From: Acidimicrobiales bacterium
Lineage (GTDB): Bacteria; Actinomycetota; Acidimicrobiia; Acidimicrobiales; SHLQ01
DNA length: 64,000 nucleotides
Direction: 5' to 3'
Assembly (NCBI GenBank): GCA_020629635.1
Contig: JAHDCX010000001.1
Coordinates: 77,043-141,042 of the forward strand
Below, in pieces: positions 1 to 11,784 of this stretch. Position 1 is the stretch's first letter; every line of letters starts with the position of its first letter. The notes beneath the pieces are model-generated. The model was not told where the DNA came from and made no database searches. It saw only the letters and a list, made by a program, of their open reading frames with translations. A program made the translations under genes and the position numbers.

Positions 1-172
1 GCTGCGGATTGCCGGAGGCCGGTGTCCGCACCGACCGGCGGAGCCGGCTCGGTGCTGGTTTGTCGCCGCACGGCGGGATCCGTCGTCGAACCCTGCGGGT
101 TCGCCTCCTCGACCCGCGCTGCGGATTGCCGGAGGCCGGTGTCCGCACCGACCGGCGGAGCCGGCTCGGTGC
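1..172. repeat. Two 55-bp direct repeats with hairpin
   Basis: Positions 1-55 and 118-172 are identical, a 117-bp period. Each copy holds an imperfect hairpin (29-54 in the first copy) with arms CACCGACCGGC and GCCGGCTCGGTG around a GGA loop. The stretch precedes the permease gene and I see no coding signal in it. It could be tandem transcription terminators of an upstream gene outside the window, or an intergenic repeat. Confidence 0.7.
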
Positions 173-191
173 GCGCACGTAGGCTCTCGTC

Positions 192-992
192 GTGGAGGTG
201 TGGACGGCGTTTGGCCTTGTTGCGCTGGCGCTCGGTGTCGGGGTCTATGGGTCGGTCATCGGGGCAGGCGGTGGCTTCCTCATGGTGGCCGGCCTGACGC
301 TGGTGTTCGGACTCGACGGCGCGGTGGCCGTCGGTACAAGCGTGCTCACCACGCTGTTCATTCAGGCGTCGGGTGCCGTGACCTACAGCCGTCAGGGCTT
401 GGTCGACTGGGTGTCGGCCCGATGGTTCGTCCTCGGGTCGGTACCCGTCGCGTTTGCCACCGGAGCCTGGGTGGCGGATCGCATCCCCCAGCGCAGCTTC
501 GATCTGATCGTCGGGGTCCTCCTCGTTGCCCTGGCCGCCTTCGTCGTGACCGTTCGATCGCCCGATGAGGAGGGCGGCTCTTCTCGTCCACCGAACCGTC
601 CGGGACTCACCGGATCTGGCGCCGTGATCGGCGTGCTCTCCGGTGGGCTTGGCGTTGGAGCGGGGCTGGTCACCGTGCCGCTGCTGACGTGGATGCAGCG
701 ATTGTCTGCCCATCGGGCCGCAGCGACCACTACGGCGACGGGCACGATCGCCGGCCTCGCCGCCTCGACCGGGCACAGCCTCGCCGGAAACCCGCAATGG
801 TCGTACCTGCCGATGCTCGTCCTCGGCGCCGTCGTCGGCGGCCGAATCGGGGCCAGAAAGGCCGCCGATCTCGCCCCCCCGAGTCGTCCTGGGCCTGCTG
901 GCCGCCGGCCTCGTGACCGCGGGTGTGCCCTTGCTCGTCCGCGGCGTCGCGGGCCTGTTCTGATGGTGTCCGGCGTGGCCGCTGGTCGGTGA
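192..992 (+). CDS. Sulfite exporter TauE/SafE family permease, C-terminus frameshifted
   Basis: Integral membrane permease of the TauE/SafE (DUF81) family, which exports small organic sulfonates, sulfite or related anions. The N-terminal half shows the family's glycine-rich first helix (SVIGAGGGFLMVAGL) and the second half repeats it (GVLSGGLGVGAGLVTVPLL), the usual internal duplication. Translation is convincing up to about residue 228 and then becomes Arg/Pro-rich. The switch lies in a run of seven C at 874-880. With one C fewer, the frame continues as a normal hydrophobic helix (VVLGLLAAGLVTAGVPLL) and stops at TGA 961-963. The intact protein would be about 256 residues. The substrate cannot be told from sequence. 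Confidence 0.8.
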   Translation: MEVWTAFGLVALALGVGVYGSVIGAGGGFLMVAGLTLVFGLDGAVAVGTSVLTTLFIQASGAVTYSRQGLVDWVSARWFVLGSVPVAFATGAWVADRIPQRSFDLIVGVLLVALAAFVVTVRSPDEEGGSSRPPNRPGLTGSGAVIGVLSGGLGVGAGLVTVPLLTWMQRLSAHRAAATTTATGTIAGLAASTGHSLAGNPQWSYLPMLVLGAVVGGRIGARKAADLAPPSRPGPAGRRPRDRGCALARPRRRGPVLMVSGVAAGR

Positions 993-1040
993 GCGAAACG
1001 ACCTGTTTCGCCACGACGGGTGGTGAGGGATCATGGAGAT

Positions 1041-3494
1041 GTGTCTTTCGTCGTCCGTCGAACTCCACTGATCCCCGCCGCGCTTCTCGTTGCGTTCATC
1101 GCCGGGCTTCTCGGGACCCTCAGCACCTCTGCTTCCGCCGCCACCACGTGTGAACAGGCGGCCGAGCCGACGATGACCGAGGTCCTGGTCCTCGAGATCG
1201 GCCATGACGCCATGTTCGAGGACGAACCGGTTTACGAGGTCGATCGACGCGATGGTCTCTCGTCGGTCGGCCGGGTCACCTACTGCCTCGAGCTCGACGG
1301 GACGTTCGCCGCAGCGACCTTCGAAGCGCCGTCGTTGGATCCTGCGCTCTTGGGCGTTCCGGTATCCGACGCTGCGGCCGCGCAAGAAAGAATCGCCGTC
1401 ACCGTTACCTCGAACGCCGACGGTGTGCCGACCGGACACGATCTCTCGGGGTCGATCGAGTTCTACCCGAACAACTACGGCACGGCTCGGGCAATGGGCG
1501 TCCCAGGGGCATCGCCGGACGCCTTCGACGCCGACGACTTGCCCGGAACGCTGCGCCACGGAGCGATGCAGATCCATGTGGCCGACCCGGCGACCGACAC
1601 CCCCGTGGCGGTGTTCGCCTACAACCGCTGGGCACTCACGGGTGTCGATGATCTCGGCATCGGGCCAAATGACGGAGTCCACCCCGACTGGACGTTCGAG
1701 CAGAACGCCGATCAATACAACACGGCTCGGCTGCGGGTGTTCGCATCCGAAGCTGCCGGATGGGTCACCGATCCCGGCGCCATGCAGACCGGGGCAATCG
1801 TCCCCCGAGTTCCCGGAGCGACCGCCGGACGGACCGTTGTGGAGGGAATGGCACCAGGCGCAGATCTCGTGCGCGCCAGCAGCTTCTTCGACGGTGTCCA
1901 GAAACGTTCACGCGAGCGTGTGGTCGCCGCCGACGGCAGCTTCTCCATTCCGATCGACGTGCCGGCACGGCTCCGGAGCCATACCGCCACCATTGAGGCC
2001 CGAATCAATGGCGAGTGGCGACGAGTGCACACCGTCGCGGACATCGCCGGTGGGGATGTGTATCTGATCCAGGGGCAATCGAACTCCGTGGCTCGCATCT
2101 TCGGTGGCGGAGCGGGCCTCGAACCCGAGCTCGCCTCGCCGTGGATCCGGTCGTTCGGTTCGACAGAACGAACGCACGCACCAGCGTCGATGTCCTGGAA
2201 CCAGGCCGTCGCTGGCAACGGGTACGCCGTTGCGGAGGTGGGGCAGTGGGGTCTGACCCTCGGCGCCGAACTCGTCGAGACGACCGGCGTCCCGGTGGCG
2301 ATCATCAACGGCGCCGATGGAGGCAAGCCAGCCTCGTTCTTCCAACGCAACGACGCGGACCCACTCGACACGGACACGAACTACGGCCGATTCTTGCAGC
2401 GACTCCGGGCCGCCGGTGTCGACGAGTCCGCGATGGTGATCGGCTGGTACCAGGGCGAGGCCGACCATCTCAACGCCGAGGGCCATCGCGCCGGCGTGAA
2501 CGGGCTGTTCGACTCGTGGAAGCTCGATCTCCCTGCCCTCGACACCATCCACCTGATCCAGATTCACAATGGATGTCGGGCGCGAGACGTTCCGGAGGGG
2601 GATCTGGACGTCCGTGAGGTCCAACGCCAGATCGCGCTTGCACGCGACGAGGTCGATCTCGTGAGCACTGTGGCTCTGCCGGGGCACGATGGTTGCCACT
2701 ACACCCCCGACGGCTACCGAGCCCTGGGTGTGCAGATCGCCCGGCTCACCGAACGGGACGTGCTCGGTGTCGCCGTACCCGCCGGTATCGACAGTCCGGT
2801 CGCCATCGCCGCGAAACTCGCAACCGCCGATGGCCGCGTCGTGCGGATTCGGTTCGACGCGCTCGACGTGATTGACCCAAGCGGGACAACCGAGTTCTCG
2901 ATCAGCGACGGCACCCAGGTATTGGAGGTTCGTGGCGGTCCCGGCCACGTCGACCTCGTTCTGGCCGGCACCCCTGCGCCTGATGCCACGGTCCGCTATC
3001 TCGGCGTCGCGGCACCATGGCCGACAACCACCTGGGGAGCGGCGCTCGCTGCGTTCGACGGTCTGGCAATCGAGGGTCAGACGCCACCTCCCGAGGTCGA
3101 GGGTTGTATCGCTGATGGCAATGGGCTCCGGTGGGAGGCCGTCGACGGCGTCGACCTTTTCCAGATCCGCCGGGATGGCCGTTGGCTGGCGAGCACTACA
3201 GGCACGAGCTACGAAACGACGACCGCCGGAGCGGACTTCGTGATTCGGTATCGGCTCGCTGGCGTCACGGTCGATGTGCCGTGTCGAGATGACGTGGAAA
3301 CGCCCGCGTGTGAGGTTCTGAATGGGTCGCTCGAGTGGGACCCCGTCGGCGGCGTGACGGAATACCAGGTACGCCGTGATGGTCGGTGGTTGGCAACGAC
3401 CGGCGGCACCACGTTCATCACCAACACGGCGGGCCATGACTTCGTGATTCGCCATCGACTCGCTGGTCAGGTGGTCGACGTCAGCTGCGAGTGA
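1041..3494 (+). CDS. Secreted SASA-type carbohydrate esterase
   Basis: Secreted SGNH-fold esterase of the sialate O-acetylesterase/SASA family, which removes acetyl groups from glycans. The GTG at 1041 gives a classical signal peptide (hydrophobic core about residues 10-28, Ala-rich cleavage site) with a GAGGGA Shine-Dalgarno 11 nt upstream. Catalytic landmarks are the GQSN block (Ser about 347), the WYQGEADH block, and GHDGCHYTPDGY with the likely catalytic His about 553. After the esterase come two tandem modules of about 58 residues, each with paired cysteines and the motif RRDGRWLA, probably fibronectin-like or sugar-binding. It stands alone, between the permease and a convergent HNH gene. 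The natural substrate is unknown. Confidence 0.8.
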   Translation: MSFVVRRTPLIPAALLVAFIAGLLGTLSTSASAATTCEQAAEPTMTEVLVLEIGHDAMFEDEPVYEVDRRDGLSSVGRVTYCLELDGTFAAATFEAPSLDPALLGVPVSDAAAAQERIAVTVTSNADGVPTGHDLSGSIEFYPNNYGTARAMGVPGASPDAFDADDLPGTLRHGAMQIHVADPATDTPVAVFAYNRWALTGVDDLGIGPNDGVHPDWTFEQNADQYNTARLRVFASEAAGWVTDPGAMQTGAIVPRVPGATAGRTVVEGMAPGADLVRASSFFDGVQKRSRERVVAADGSFSIPIDVPARLRSHTATIEARINGEWRRVHTVADIAGGDVYLIQGQSNSVARIFGGGAGLEPELASPWIRSFGSTERTHAPASMSWNQAVAGNGYAVAEVGQWGLTLGAELVETTGVPVAIINGADGGKPASFFQRNDADPLDTDTNYGRFLQRLRAAGVDESAMVIGWYQGEADHLNAEGHRAGVNGLFDSWKLDLPALDTIHLIQIHNGCRARDVPEGDLDVREVQRQIALARDEVDLVSTVALPGHDGCHYTPDGYRALGVQIARLTERDVLGVAVPAGIDSPVAIAAKLATADGRVVRIRFDALDVIDPSGTTEFSISDGTQVLEVRGGPGHVDLVLAGTPAPDATVRYLGVAAPWPTTTWGAALAAFDGLAIEGQTPPPEVEGCIADGNGLRWEAVDGVDLFQIRRDGRWLASTTGTSYETTTAGADFVIRYRLAGVTVDVPCRDDVETPACEVLNGSLEWDPVGGVTEYQVRRDGRWLATTGGTTFITNTAGHDFVIRHRLAGQVVDVSCE

Positions 3495-3506
3495 TCTGCG
3501 CTCTGC

Positions 3507-4724
3507 TCAGCGGTCGCCTTTGGCGCGGTTGTCTGGGCCGCAGCAGGCGTCGCTGTTGGTGATGCTGGTGTCGTGGGTTTTGGTCCAGGGGATTTTGTGG
3601 TCGATTTGGAGCCAGGAGAGTGGGGCATCGCATCCGGGGTTTCGGCATCGGCCGCGGGCTGCGGCGATGACCATGGTTCGGGCGGGTTCGGGGAGCGTTC
3701 TCGTGGTGTTGCCGTAGTCGTGGATCCCGCCGTCGGGTTCGAGGACGAGTCTTCGGAATTCGGCAACGGCGGCGATCTGCATTGCGAGGTGCGGGTGGAT
3801 GGGGGTGCCGTCGAGCAGTTCGCAGCGCCGATCAGGGTCATCAAACGATGAGATCAGCGGAAGGTCGGCGTGGTCGGGGTTGGTGGCTGTGCGGATCATG
3901 TCTTCGAACAGTGCCTGTCCGATGGTGACGACGACCTGCGGCTTCGGGATGACGGTGTCGGATCGTTCGGCGCCGCGGGCGGCGATCCGGCAGAGGGCGT
4001 CGGCGGTGCGTTGACTGCTCGTGCGTTCGATGGGTTCGCCTGCGTCTGCGGCTGCGGTTTCTTCGTCGAGGAGCCGGGTTTGTTCGCGTTCGAGGATGTG
4101 GATGAGTGCCGCGCCAGAGACGGGGTCGAGTTGGAATCGGCCGACAACGGTCCCGTCGCCACGCCGGTGGATGTTGCAGTAGCGGGATTCGTGTTGTTCG
4201 CGCGGGGCGTCTCCGTCCGGGTCGACGTTGTCGAGCCAATAGGAGAACAGTTTTTGGAAGTCGGTCCAGTCGACGGTGCGGGCGAACTCGACGAACATGT
4301 CTTGGGCGTCGTGGAGTTGGTCGGCGAAGCGAGGACGTACAGCCTTGCGGATGAGTTCGATGTGGGCTCGGCTGAGCCAGCCTTTGCCGAAGGCGTCATC
4401 GAAGACCGGATGCGCCGCGAGGAACCGGCCGATGCGGAGATCCGCGCGGGTGTCGGCGGGGTTGGTGCCGGTGCGTGCGGCGACGTGTTGGTCGATGGTG
4501 CGTGACCCGGATTGGGTCGGGGCGACACCGGCGTGGTCGGCTTCGGCCACCAACCGGGCCCGCAGCGTGTCGACCCGCGAACTCAGGGCAGTGTTCGCCC
4601 AGCAGACGAGCTGGTCGAGGGTTTCGGTCGACAGCATCGTGACGGGCAGATCGAGGAGTTCATCGAGGGCGTTCTGCGCGTTCTTGGCCAGTGTTTCTGG
4701 GTCTTGCGCGAGGCCGAACTCCAT
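3507..4724 (-). CDS. DUF222 / HNH endonuclease domain protein (13E12 family)
   Basis: Actinobacterial protein with an N-terminal DUF222 helical region and a C-terminal HNH nuclease motif: CRNPGCDAPLSW, then LQIDHKIPW, then a terminal Asn (DNRAKGD). Such 13E12-type genes are multicopy in mycobacteria and some are LexA-controlled. The ATG at 4724 is preferred over longer versions: a -10 hexamer TATACT lies 7 nt upstream, which would make the mRNA leaderless, and a LexA-type box sits just beyond it. About 405 residues, ending shortly after the HNH Asn. It converges on the esterase gene with a 12-bp gap and diverges from comF. Its biological role is not established. Confidence 0.85.
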   Translation of the reverse strand: MEFGLAQDPETLAKNAQNALDELLDLPVTMLSTETLDQLVCWANTALSSRVDTLRARLVAEADHAGVAPTQSGSRTIDQHVAARTGTNPADTRADLRIGRFLAAHPVFDDAFGKGWLSRAHIELIRKAVRPRFADQLHDAQDMFVEFARTVDWTDFQKLFSYWLDNVDPDGDAPREQHESRYCNIHRRGDGTVVGRFQLDPVSGAALIHILEREQTRLLDEETAAADAGEPIERTSSQRTADALCRIAARGAERSDTVIPKPQVVVTIGQALFEDMIRTATNPDHADLPLISSFDDPDRRCELLDGTPIHPHLAMQIAAVAEFRRLVLEPDGGIHDYGNTTRTLPEPARTMVIAAARGRCRNPGCDAPLSWLQIDHKIPWTKTHDTSITNSDACCGPDNRAKGDR

Positions 4725-4731
4725 AGGCACA

Positions 4732-4753
4732 AGTATAGCGAACGGACGTTCGA
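4732..4753 (-). promoter_or_regulatory. LexA/SOS box overlapping a leaderless promoter
   Basis: GCGAAC-GGAC-GTTCGA at 4738-4753 matches 11 of the 12 defined bases of the mycobacterial/actinobacterial LexA consensus TCGAAC-N4-GTTCGA. Immediately 3' on the minus strand lies TATACT (4737-4732), then 7 nt to the ATG at 4724. The layout predicts DNA-damage induction of the DUF222-HNH gene. LexA binding is inference; the motif is directly visible. Confidence 0.7.
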
Positions 4754-4824
4754 CAGGCCACTCAAAACCGTTGAATTTCGGGGGATTTCGACGGTGCGCT
4801 CGTGAGCTGTCAGACCGCCGCCAT

Positions 4825-5460
4825 ATGGTCGAGGACATGACAGTGTTGACGGTGCGGCGGTGGATCGACGCGGCGATTTCCGTCGACCATCCCTGCGTTC
4901 TCTGCGGCGCTCCGTCGCGAGGCCTCTGTGAGGCCTGCGCCCAGGATCTCGACCGAGTCGAGGTTGCGACTCCCGCTGGGCTCGACCAGCTCGTCGTGCT
5001 GACGGGCTACGCAGACGTTGGGCGCGAACTCGTTCGGCAGGTCAAGTTGGTCGGGCGTCGTGCACCGCTGGTCCCGATCGCCACCGCGTTGGCGGGGGCG
5101 GTCCAGACGCCGATCGACGCGGTTGTGCCAATTCCGTCGAGTCGCAGTGGCCTCCGCACCCGAGGTTGGGAGCCACCAGCTCACCTCGCCGCGCTGATCG
5201 CTCGGCAGCTTCCCGGTCGTCCCGCAGTACGTACTGCGTTGGTCCGCCGGGACCGAGGTACACAACACGGGCAGTCCCGGGTGCACCGTCTTGAAGGCCC
5301 CGACCTCCGATGGCAGCCCGGCTCGCGCTCGATCGGTGCTCGGGTGTTGCTCGTCGACGACGTCATGACGACAGGGAGCACGCTCGCGAACGCCGCAGCG
5401 ACCCTCCGGGCGCACGGAGTCTCCGACGTGCGGGCGGTCGTCATCGCGGCGGCGCCGTGA
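4825..5460 (+). CDS. ComF family phosphoribosyltransferase-like protein
   Basis: ComF/GntX-like protein, implicated in DNA uptake or nucleotide salvage in other bacteria. The N-terminus has the paired-cysteine zinc site (CVLCGAPSRGLCEAC) and the C-terminus a PRTase PRPP-binding loop (VLLVDDVMTTGSTL). Length (211 aa) is normal. ATG 4825 and ATG 4837 are both possible starts; neither has a well-spaced Shine-Dalgarno, so the start is uncertain. It diverges from the SOS-type HNH gene and is followed by the hpf gene, a common pairing in bacteria. Confidence 0.85.
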   Translation: MVEDMTVLTVRRWIDAAISVDHPCVLCGAPSRGLCEACAQDLDRVEVATPAGLDQLVVLTGYADVGRELVRQVKLVGRRAPLVPIATALAGAVQTPIDAVVPIPSSRSGLRTRGWEPPAHLAALIARQLPGRPAVRTALVRRDRGTQHGQSRVHRLEGPDLRWQPGSRSIGARVLLVDDVMTTGSTLANAAATLRAHGVSDVRAVVIAAAP

Positions 5461-5540
5461 CGCATCGAGCTCGAAGCTTTCGCCCCTCAGGTCCGGAGCG
5501 ATTAGTGTCGAATGTCACATACGCCGTTCAACGACGAGCG

Positions 5541-5625
5541 GCGACAAATCCGCAGTGTGAGCCTTTTGCGAGCCTGCGGCGACAAATCCGCAGTGTGAGC
5601 CTTTTGCGAGCCTGCGGCGACAAAA
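5541..5625. repeat. 38-bp tandem repeat upstream of hpf
   Basis: Two identical 38-bp units (5541-5578, 5579-5616) and the first eight bases of a third (5617-5624) end just before the hpf Shine-Dalgarno. Each unit holds inverted arms CCGCAG and CTGCGG around an 18-nt loop. There are no unique spacers, so this is not a CRISPR. The position in the 5' leader of hpf suggests a regulatory or recombination-generated element. Confidence 0.8.
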
Positions 5626-5637
5626 CGGAGGATGCCC

Positions 5638-6195
5638 ATGCAGGTGAACATCAGCTCTCGGCGAACGGTGGTGAGCGACCGCCTCTCGGATCTGACTCGA
5701 TCGAAGATCAACCGCCTCGAGAAATACGTTCCCGGCCTCGAACGTGCTGATGTCCACTTCTCCGAAGAACGAAATCCTCGGATCGCGGAGAAAGAGACCT
5801 GCGAGGTGATGCTCGAGGGCGACGGTCATCGAGTCCGAACGAAGGTGACGGCTGCCGACCCCTATACGGCGATCGACCTTGCGACGGGCAAGCTCGAACA
5901 CCAACTGCACAAGCTCAAGACGAAGATGCATCGCCACGAAGCCAACGGCGAGCATTCGATCCGGATGGACGGCGCACCCGCGCCCGCAGCCCCCGAGCCG
6001 CAAGTCGACGACAACACGTCGAAGATCGTGAAGAAGAAGCAGTTCGCGATCGACCCGATGATGCCCGACGATGCGGTGCTGCAGATGGAGTTGCTCGGCC
6101 ACGACTTCTTCCTCTTCACCAACGCAGAGACGAACAAGTCCGCCGTCGTGTACTTGCGCGACGACGGCGACATCGGCCTCATCGACGCCGAGTAG
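5638..6195 (+). CDS. hpf: Ribosome hibernation promoting factor, long form
   Basis: Cytosolic stress factor that binds the 30S decoding region and, in its long form, dimerises 70S ribosomes into inactive 100S particles. Residues about 1-100 are the S30AE/RaiA fold (MQVNISSRR start, HFSEERNP, acidic C-strand). A variable linker leads to the C-terminal dimerisation domain (KKKQFAIDPMMPDDAVLQME through VYLRDDGDIGLI). 185 residues is typical of the long form. The second ATG (5638) is chosen because GGAGG at 5627-5631 is spaced 6 nt from it but only 0-1 nt from the ATG at 5632. The 5' leader carries the 38-bp tandem repeat. Confidence 0.93.
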   Translation: MQVNISSRRTVVSDRLSDLTRSKINRLEKYVPGLERADVHFSEERNPRIAEKETCEVMLEGDGHRVRTKVTAADPYTAIDLATGKLEHQLHKLKTKMHRHEANGEHSIRMDGAPAPAAPEPQVDDNTSKIVKKKQFAIDPMMPDDAVLQMELLGHDFFLFTNAETNKSAVVYLRDDGDIGLIDAE

Positions 6196-6218
6196 CCCGC
6201 CTGCCCCGGGGTCTGTCT

Positions 6219-6297
6219 GGGGTCAAGTCTTTCCAATCGACAACTTCTCCAGGGTCGCCACCGGCGCGGCAGTTGTCGATTGGAAAGACTTGACCCC
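6219..6297. repeat. 27-bp perfect inverted repeat (GGGGTCA-type palindromic element)
   Basis: Arms 6219-6245 and 6271-6297 are perfectly complementary over 27 bp with a 25-nt loop. The outer ends read GGGGTCAAGTCT / AGACTTGACCCC. It lies between hpf and secA. There is no U-tract, so it is not a classic intrinsic terminator, though such a stem would stabilise a 3' end. It belongs with related palindromes at 11.8, 29.9, 51.7 and 52.96 kb. Confidence 0.85.
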
Positions 6298-6398
6298 GGG
6301 GGATGATCTGCTTGGGTTGGCGTGTTGATCGCCGACATGCACCACGTGGATCATCCCTACCCCGGCAACACCCCTCGCGCCGATAGCCTTGGCTCGCC

Positions 6399-9089
<2,691 letters not shown>

Positions 9090-9095
9090 GGACCC

Positions 9096-10211
9096 ATGGA
9101 CGACTACTCCGACGCCTTCAGGGCCCTGCGCGCCCGCCTCGACGAGGCCGACCAGTACCTCCGGATCCCCGAGTTGCGCGCCCGCCAGCCCCAGCTCGAG
9201 GCCGAGATGTCGCGCCCCGATTTGTGGGACGACGCCGAGGCGGCCCGGAAGGTGCAAACGGAGCTGTCGTCGGTCAATGACGACATTTCGCTCTTCGACC
9301 GACTGACCGGCAGCCTCGACGATGCCGAGGTCCTGGCCGAACTCGCCGCTGAAGAAGACGACGCATCGCTCGGCGAGGAGATCGAGTCGACGATCGCCTC
9401 GCTCGATGCTGAGCTCGAAGCCCTCGAGCTTCGCGCGCTGTTCACCGGCGAGTTCGACGAACGTGATGCCGTCTGCCAAGTCAAGTCCGGCGAGGGTGGC
9501 ACCGACGCCCAGGACTGGGCGGAGATGTTGCTCCGGATGTATGAGCGCTGGGCCAAGGTGCGGGGCCTCGACTACGAGCTCGTGTCCGCAAACGATGGCA
9601 CCGAGGCCGGCATCTCGCAGGCCGAGTTCATGGTCAAGGGACGCCACGCCTACGGCCTGTTGCAGGGCGAGCACGGCGTGCATCGGCTGGTGCGGATCTC
9701 GCCATTCAACAACGAAGGCAAGCGCCAGACGGCGTTTGCCAGCGTGCAGGTGGCGCCGTTCTTCGAGGCGATGGCTGACGAGGTCGACATCGATGAGAAG
9801 GACCTGCGCATCGACACGTACCGTTCGTCGGGTGCTGGGGGACAGCACGTCAACGTGACCGATTCGGCGGTTCGGATCACCCACCTGCCGACCGGTGTGG
9901 TCACCAGCTGTCAGAACGAACGCAGCCAGCACCAGAACAAGGACCGGGCGATGCAGATGCTCGCCGCCAAGTTGCTCGACCTCGAACGGAAGAAGCGTGC
10001 CGAGGAGATCGCGGCGATCACCGGCGAGCAGAGCAACGTCGGGTTCGGATCCCAGATCCGGTCGTACGTCCTCCAGCCGTATCAGATGGTGAAAGACCTC
10101 CGCACCGAACACGAGACCGGTAATGTCGACTCGGTGCTGGGCGGCGCGCTCGACCCCTTCATGGAGTCGTACTTGCGTTGGAATCGTGCAGAAGGTGAAT
10201 CCGCCTCGTGA
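9096..10211 (+). CDS. prfB: Peptide chain release factor 2
   Basis: Class I release factor that reads UAA and UGA and triggers peptidyl-tRNA hydrolysis. The anticodon-like tripeptide SPF ([10 protein letters not shown]) marks RF2 rather than RF1, and the catalytic GGQ loop is present ([10 protein letters not shown]). 371 residues, full length. The frame is continuous: the programmed +1 frameshift of E. coli prfB is absent. ftsE starts at GTG 10208 and overlaps the stop codon, indicating translational coupling. Confidence 0.97.
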   Translation: MDDYSDAFRALRARLDEADQYLRIPELRARQPQLEAEMSRPDLWDDAEAARKVQTELSSVNDDISLFDRLTGSLDDAEVLAELAAEEDDASLGEEIESTIASLDAELEALELRALFTGEFDERDAVCQVKSGEGGTDAQDWAEMLLRMYERWAKVRGLDYELVSANDGTEAGISQAEFMVKGRHAYGLLQGEHGVHRLVRISPFNNEGKRQTAFASVQVAPFFEAMADEVDIDEKDLRIDTYRSSGAGGQHVNVTDSAVRITHLPTGVVTSCQNERSQHQNKDRAMQMLAAKLLDLERKKRAEEIAAITGEQSNVGFGSQIRSYVLQPYQMVKDLRTEHETGNVDSVLGGALDPFMESYLRWNRAEGESAS

Positions 10212-10885
10212 TCAAACTCGAGAATGTCTCGAAGGCCTACAGTCCAGACTCGCCTGCGCTGATCGACGCCAACGTCGAGATCGAGAAAGGCGAGTTCGTC
10301 TTCTTGGTTGGCGCCTCGGGGTCCGGGAAGTCGACCTTCATTCGTCTCCTCAATCGTGAGGAGAAGCCCTCGCAGGGTCAGGTGTATGTGGCCGGCAAGG
10401 ACATCGTGAAGCTGTCGAGCTGGAAGGTCCCGTACCTGCGCCGCAACATCGGCTGCATCTTTCAGGACTTTCGGCTCCTACCGAAGCGAACGGTCGCCGA
10501 GAACGTGGCGTTCGCCCTCGAAGTCATCGGTCGTCCGAAACACGTCGTCGACCAGCAGGTGCCGGCCATCCTCGACCTCGTCGGCCTCGCCGAGAAGACA
10601 CACCGGATGCCCAACGAGCTTTCCGGCGGCGAGCAACAGCGGGTCTCGATCGCCCGGGCGTTCGTCAATCGGCCGCTGATCCTTCTTGCCGATGAGCCCA
10701 CCGGCAATCTCGATCCGGACACCGCCGTCGGCATCATGCGTCTCCTCGACCGGATCAACCGAACCGGCACAACCGTCGTCATGGCCACTCACGATCGAGG
10801 CATCGTCGACACGATGCGCCGCCGGGTGATCGAGTTGAGCGACGGACGGATCGTGCGCGACCAGTCGGGTGGCCAGTACCGGTGA
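10208..10885 (+). CDS. ftsE: Cell division ATP-binding protein FtsE
   Basis: ABC-type ATPase that pairs with FtsX at the septum and activates peptidoglycan hydrolases. Walker A is GASGSGKST (about 36-44), the signature is LSGGEQQR, and Walker B is [12 protein letters not shown]. The Q-loop (IFQDFRLLP) is typical of FtsE. 225 residues. The GTG start overlaps prfB by 4 nt and its stop overlaps ftsX by 4 nt, so prfB-ftsE-ftsX are coupled. Confidence 0.96.
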   Translation: MIKLENVSKAYSPDSPALIDANVEIEKGEFVFLVGASGSGKSTFIRLLNREEKPSQGQVYVAGKDIVKLSSWKVPYLRRNIGCIFQDFRLLPKRTVAENVAFALEVIGRPKHVVDQQVPAILDLVGLAEKTHRMPNELSGGEQQRVSIARAFVNRPLILLADEPTGNLDPDTAVGIMRLLDRINRTGTTVVMATHDRGIVDTMRRRVIELSDGRIVRDQSGGQYR

Positions 10886-11784
10886 TCGCAAAGACCCGTT
10901 TTCTCCTTGCAGAGACCGCGCAGAACATCTGGCGGAACTTTGCCCTCACCGTCGCGTCGATCCTCGTCGTCGGTGTGTCCTTGGCGCTCTTCGGTGCCTC
11001 TCAGCTCGTCGCTCGTGGCGTCGACAACGCGACCGCCCGGTGGGAAGGCGGCATCGAGTTCGTGGTCTTCATGCGTTCCGATGCGGAGCCGAGCCAGCTC
11101 GATGCAATCGAATCGCTGCTCGACCAGAGCCGCGGCGGCGAGATCGACGAATGGGTGTTCGTCGACAAGGAGGCCACCTTCCAGGAGTTCACCGAGTTCT
11201 TCGCTGGCGACGAAGAGCTGTTGTCGACGATCTCGGTCGACACGATGCCGCCGTCGTATCGAATTCGTCCGACCGATACCGACGCCGGCGCTGTGGAGGC
11301 GCTCGGCGAGACATTCGAGTCGCGTCCAGGCGTGCGATCCGTGGTCTTTGCGTCCGAGGTGATCCGCGAGATCCAGGACAACGCCGCCCGGATCTCCCAG
11401 CTGATGCTTGGTGTCAGCGCGGCGCTGATCGTGGCGTCGGTGATCGTGATCCTGACCACATTGAGCATCGCCATCTCGTCTCGCCGCAATGAGATCGAGA
11501 TCATGAAGTTGGTGGGTGCCTCCAATTGGTTCATCCGCATCCCGTTCATGATCGAAGGCATGGTCCAGGGGGTGGTGGGCGCGCTGCTCGCGTTGCCCGG
11601 CCTCGCATGGGTACGGAGCCAGGTCATCGAAGAGTTCTCGGAGTCGGACAACTTGCGACTTCTCGAAGGCTTTCGGGTCACCGACGACGAGTTCCTCCTG
11701 ATCTCCCTCGCCGTCGTCGCGATCGGCACCCTCGTCGCCACGGTCGGCTCCATCGTCGCCGTCTCGCGCTATCTGAACGTTTAA
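10882..11784 (+). CDS. ftsX: Cell division protein FtsX
   Basis: Membrane partner of FtsE. One N-terminal helix (about 20-40) is followed by an extracellular domain of about 130 residues that contacts cell-wall hydrolases or their adaptors. Three helices then follow, with the conserved cytoplasmic [12 protein letters not shown] coupling segment. 300 residues, usual size for Gram-positive FtsX. A 20-bp-arm palindrome begins 8 bp after the stop. The hydrolase and smpB genes often found downstream in actinobacteria are not here. Confidence 0.96.
   Translation: MIAKTRFLLAETAQNIWRNFALTVASILVVGVSLALFGASQLVARGVDNATARWEGGIEFVVFMRSDAEPSQLDAIESLLDQSRGGEIDEWVFVDKEATFQEFTEFFAGDEELLSTISVDTMPPSYRIRPTDTDAGAVEALGETFESRPGVRSVVFASEVIREIQDNAARISQLMLGVSAALIVASVIVILTTLSIAISSRRNEIEIMKLVGASNWFIRIPFMIEGMVQGVVGALLALPGLAWVRSQVIEEFSESDNLRLLEGFRVTDDEFLLISLAVVAIGTLVATVGSIVAVSRYLNV

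Noticed and set aside
5541-5625. CRISPR-like repeats
   Set aside because: Units are directly contiguous without spacers and only two full copies exist.
6219-6297. Intrinsic terminator of hpf
   Set aside because: The stem is unusually long with a 25-nt loop and no U-tract; it fits the dispersed palindrome family better.
9096-9240. Programmed +1 frameshift in prfB
   Set aside because: The RF2 frame is continuous from its ATG; no in-frame TGA or slippery CTT-TGA is present.
9096-10211. PrfH-type RtcB partner
   Set aside because: This is a normal RF2 with an SPF motif and lies 42 kb from rtcB; no PrfH is seen near rtcB.
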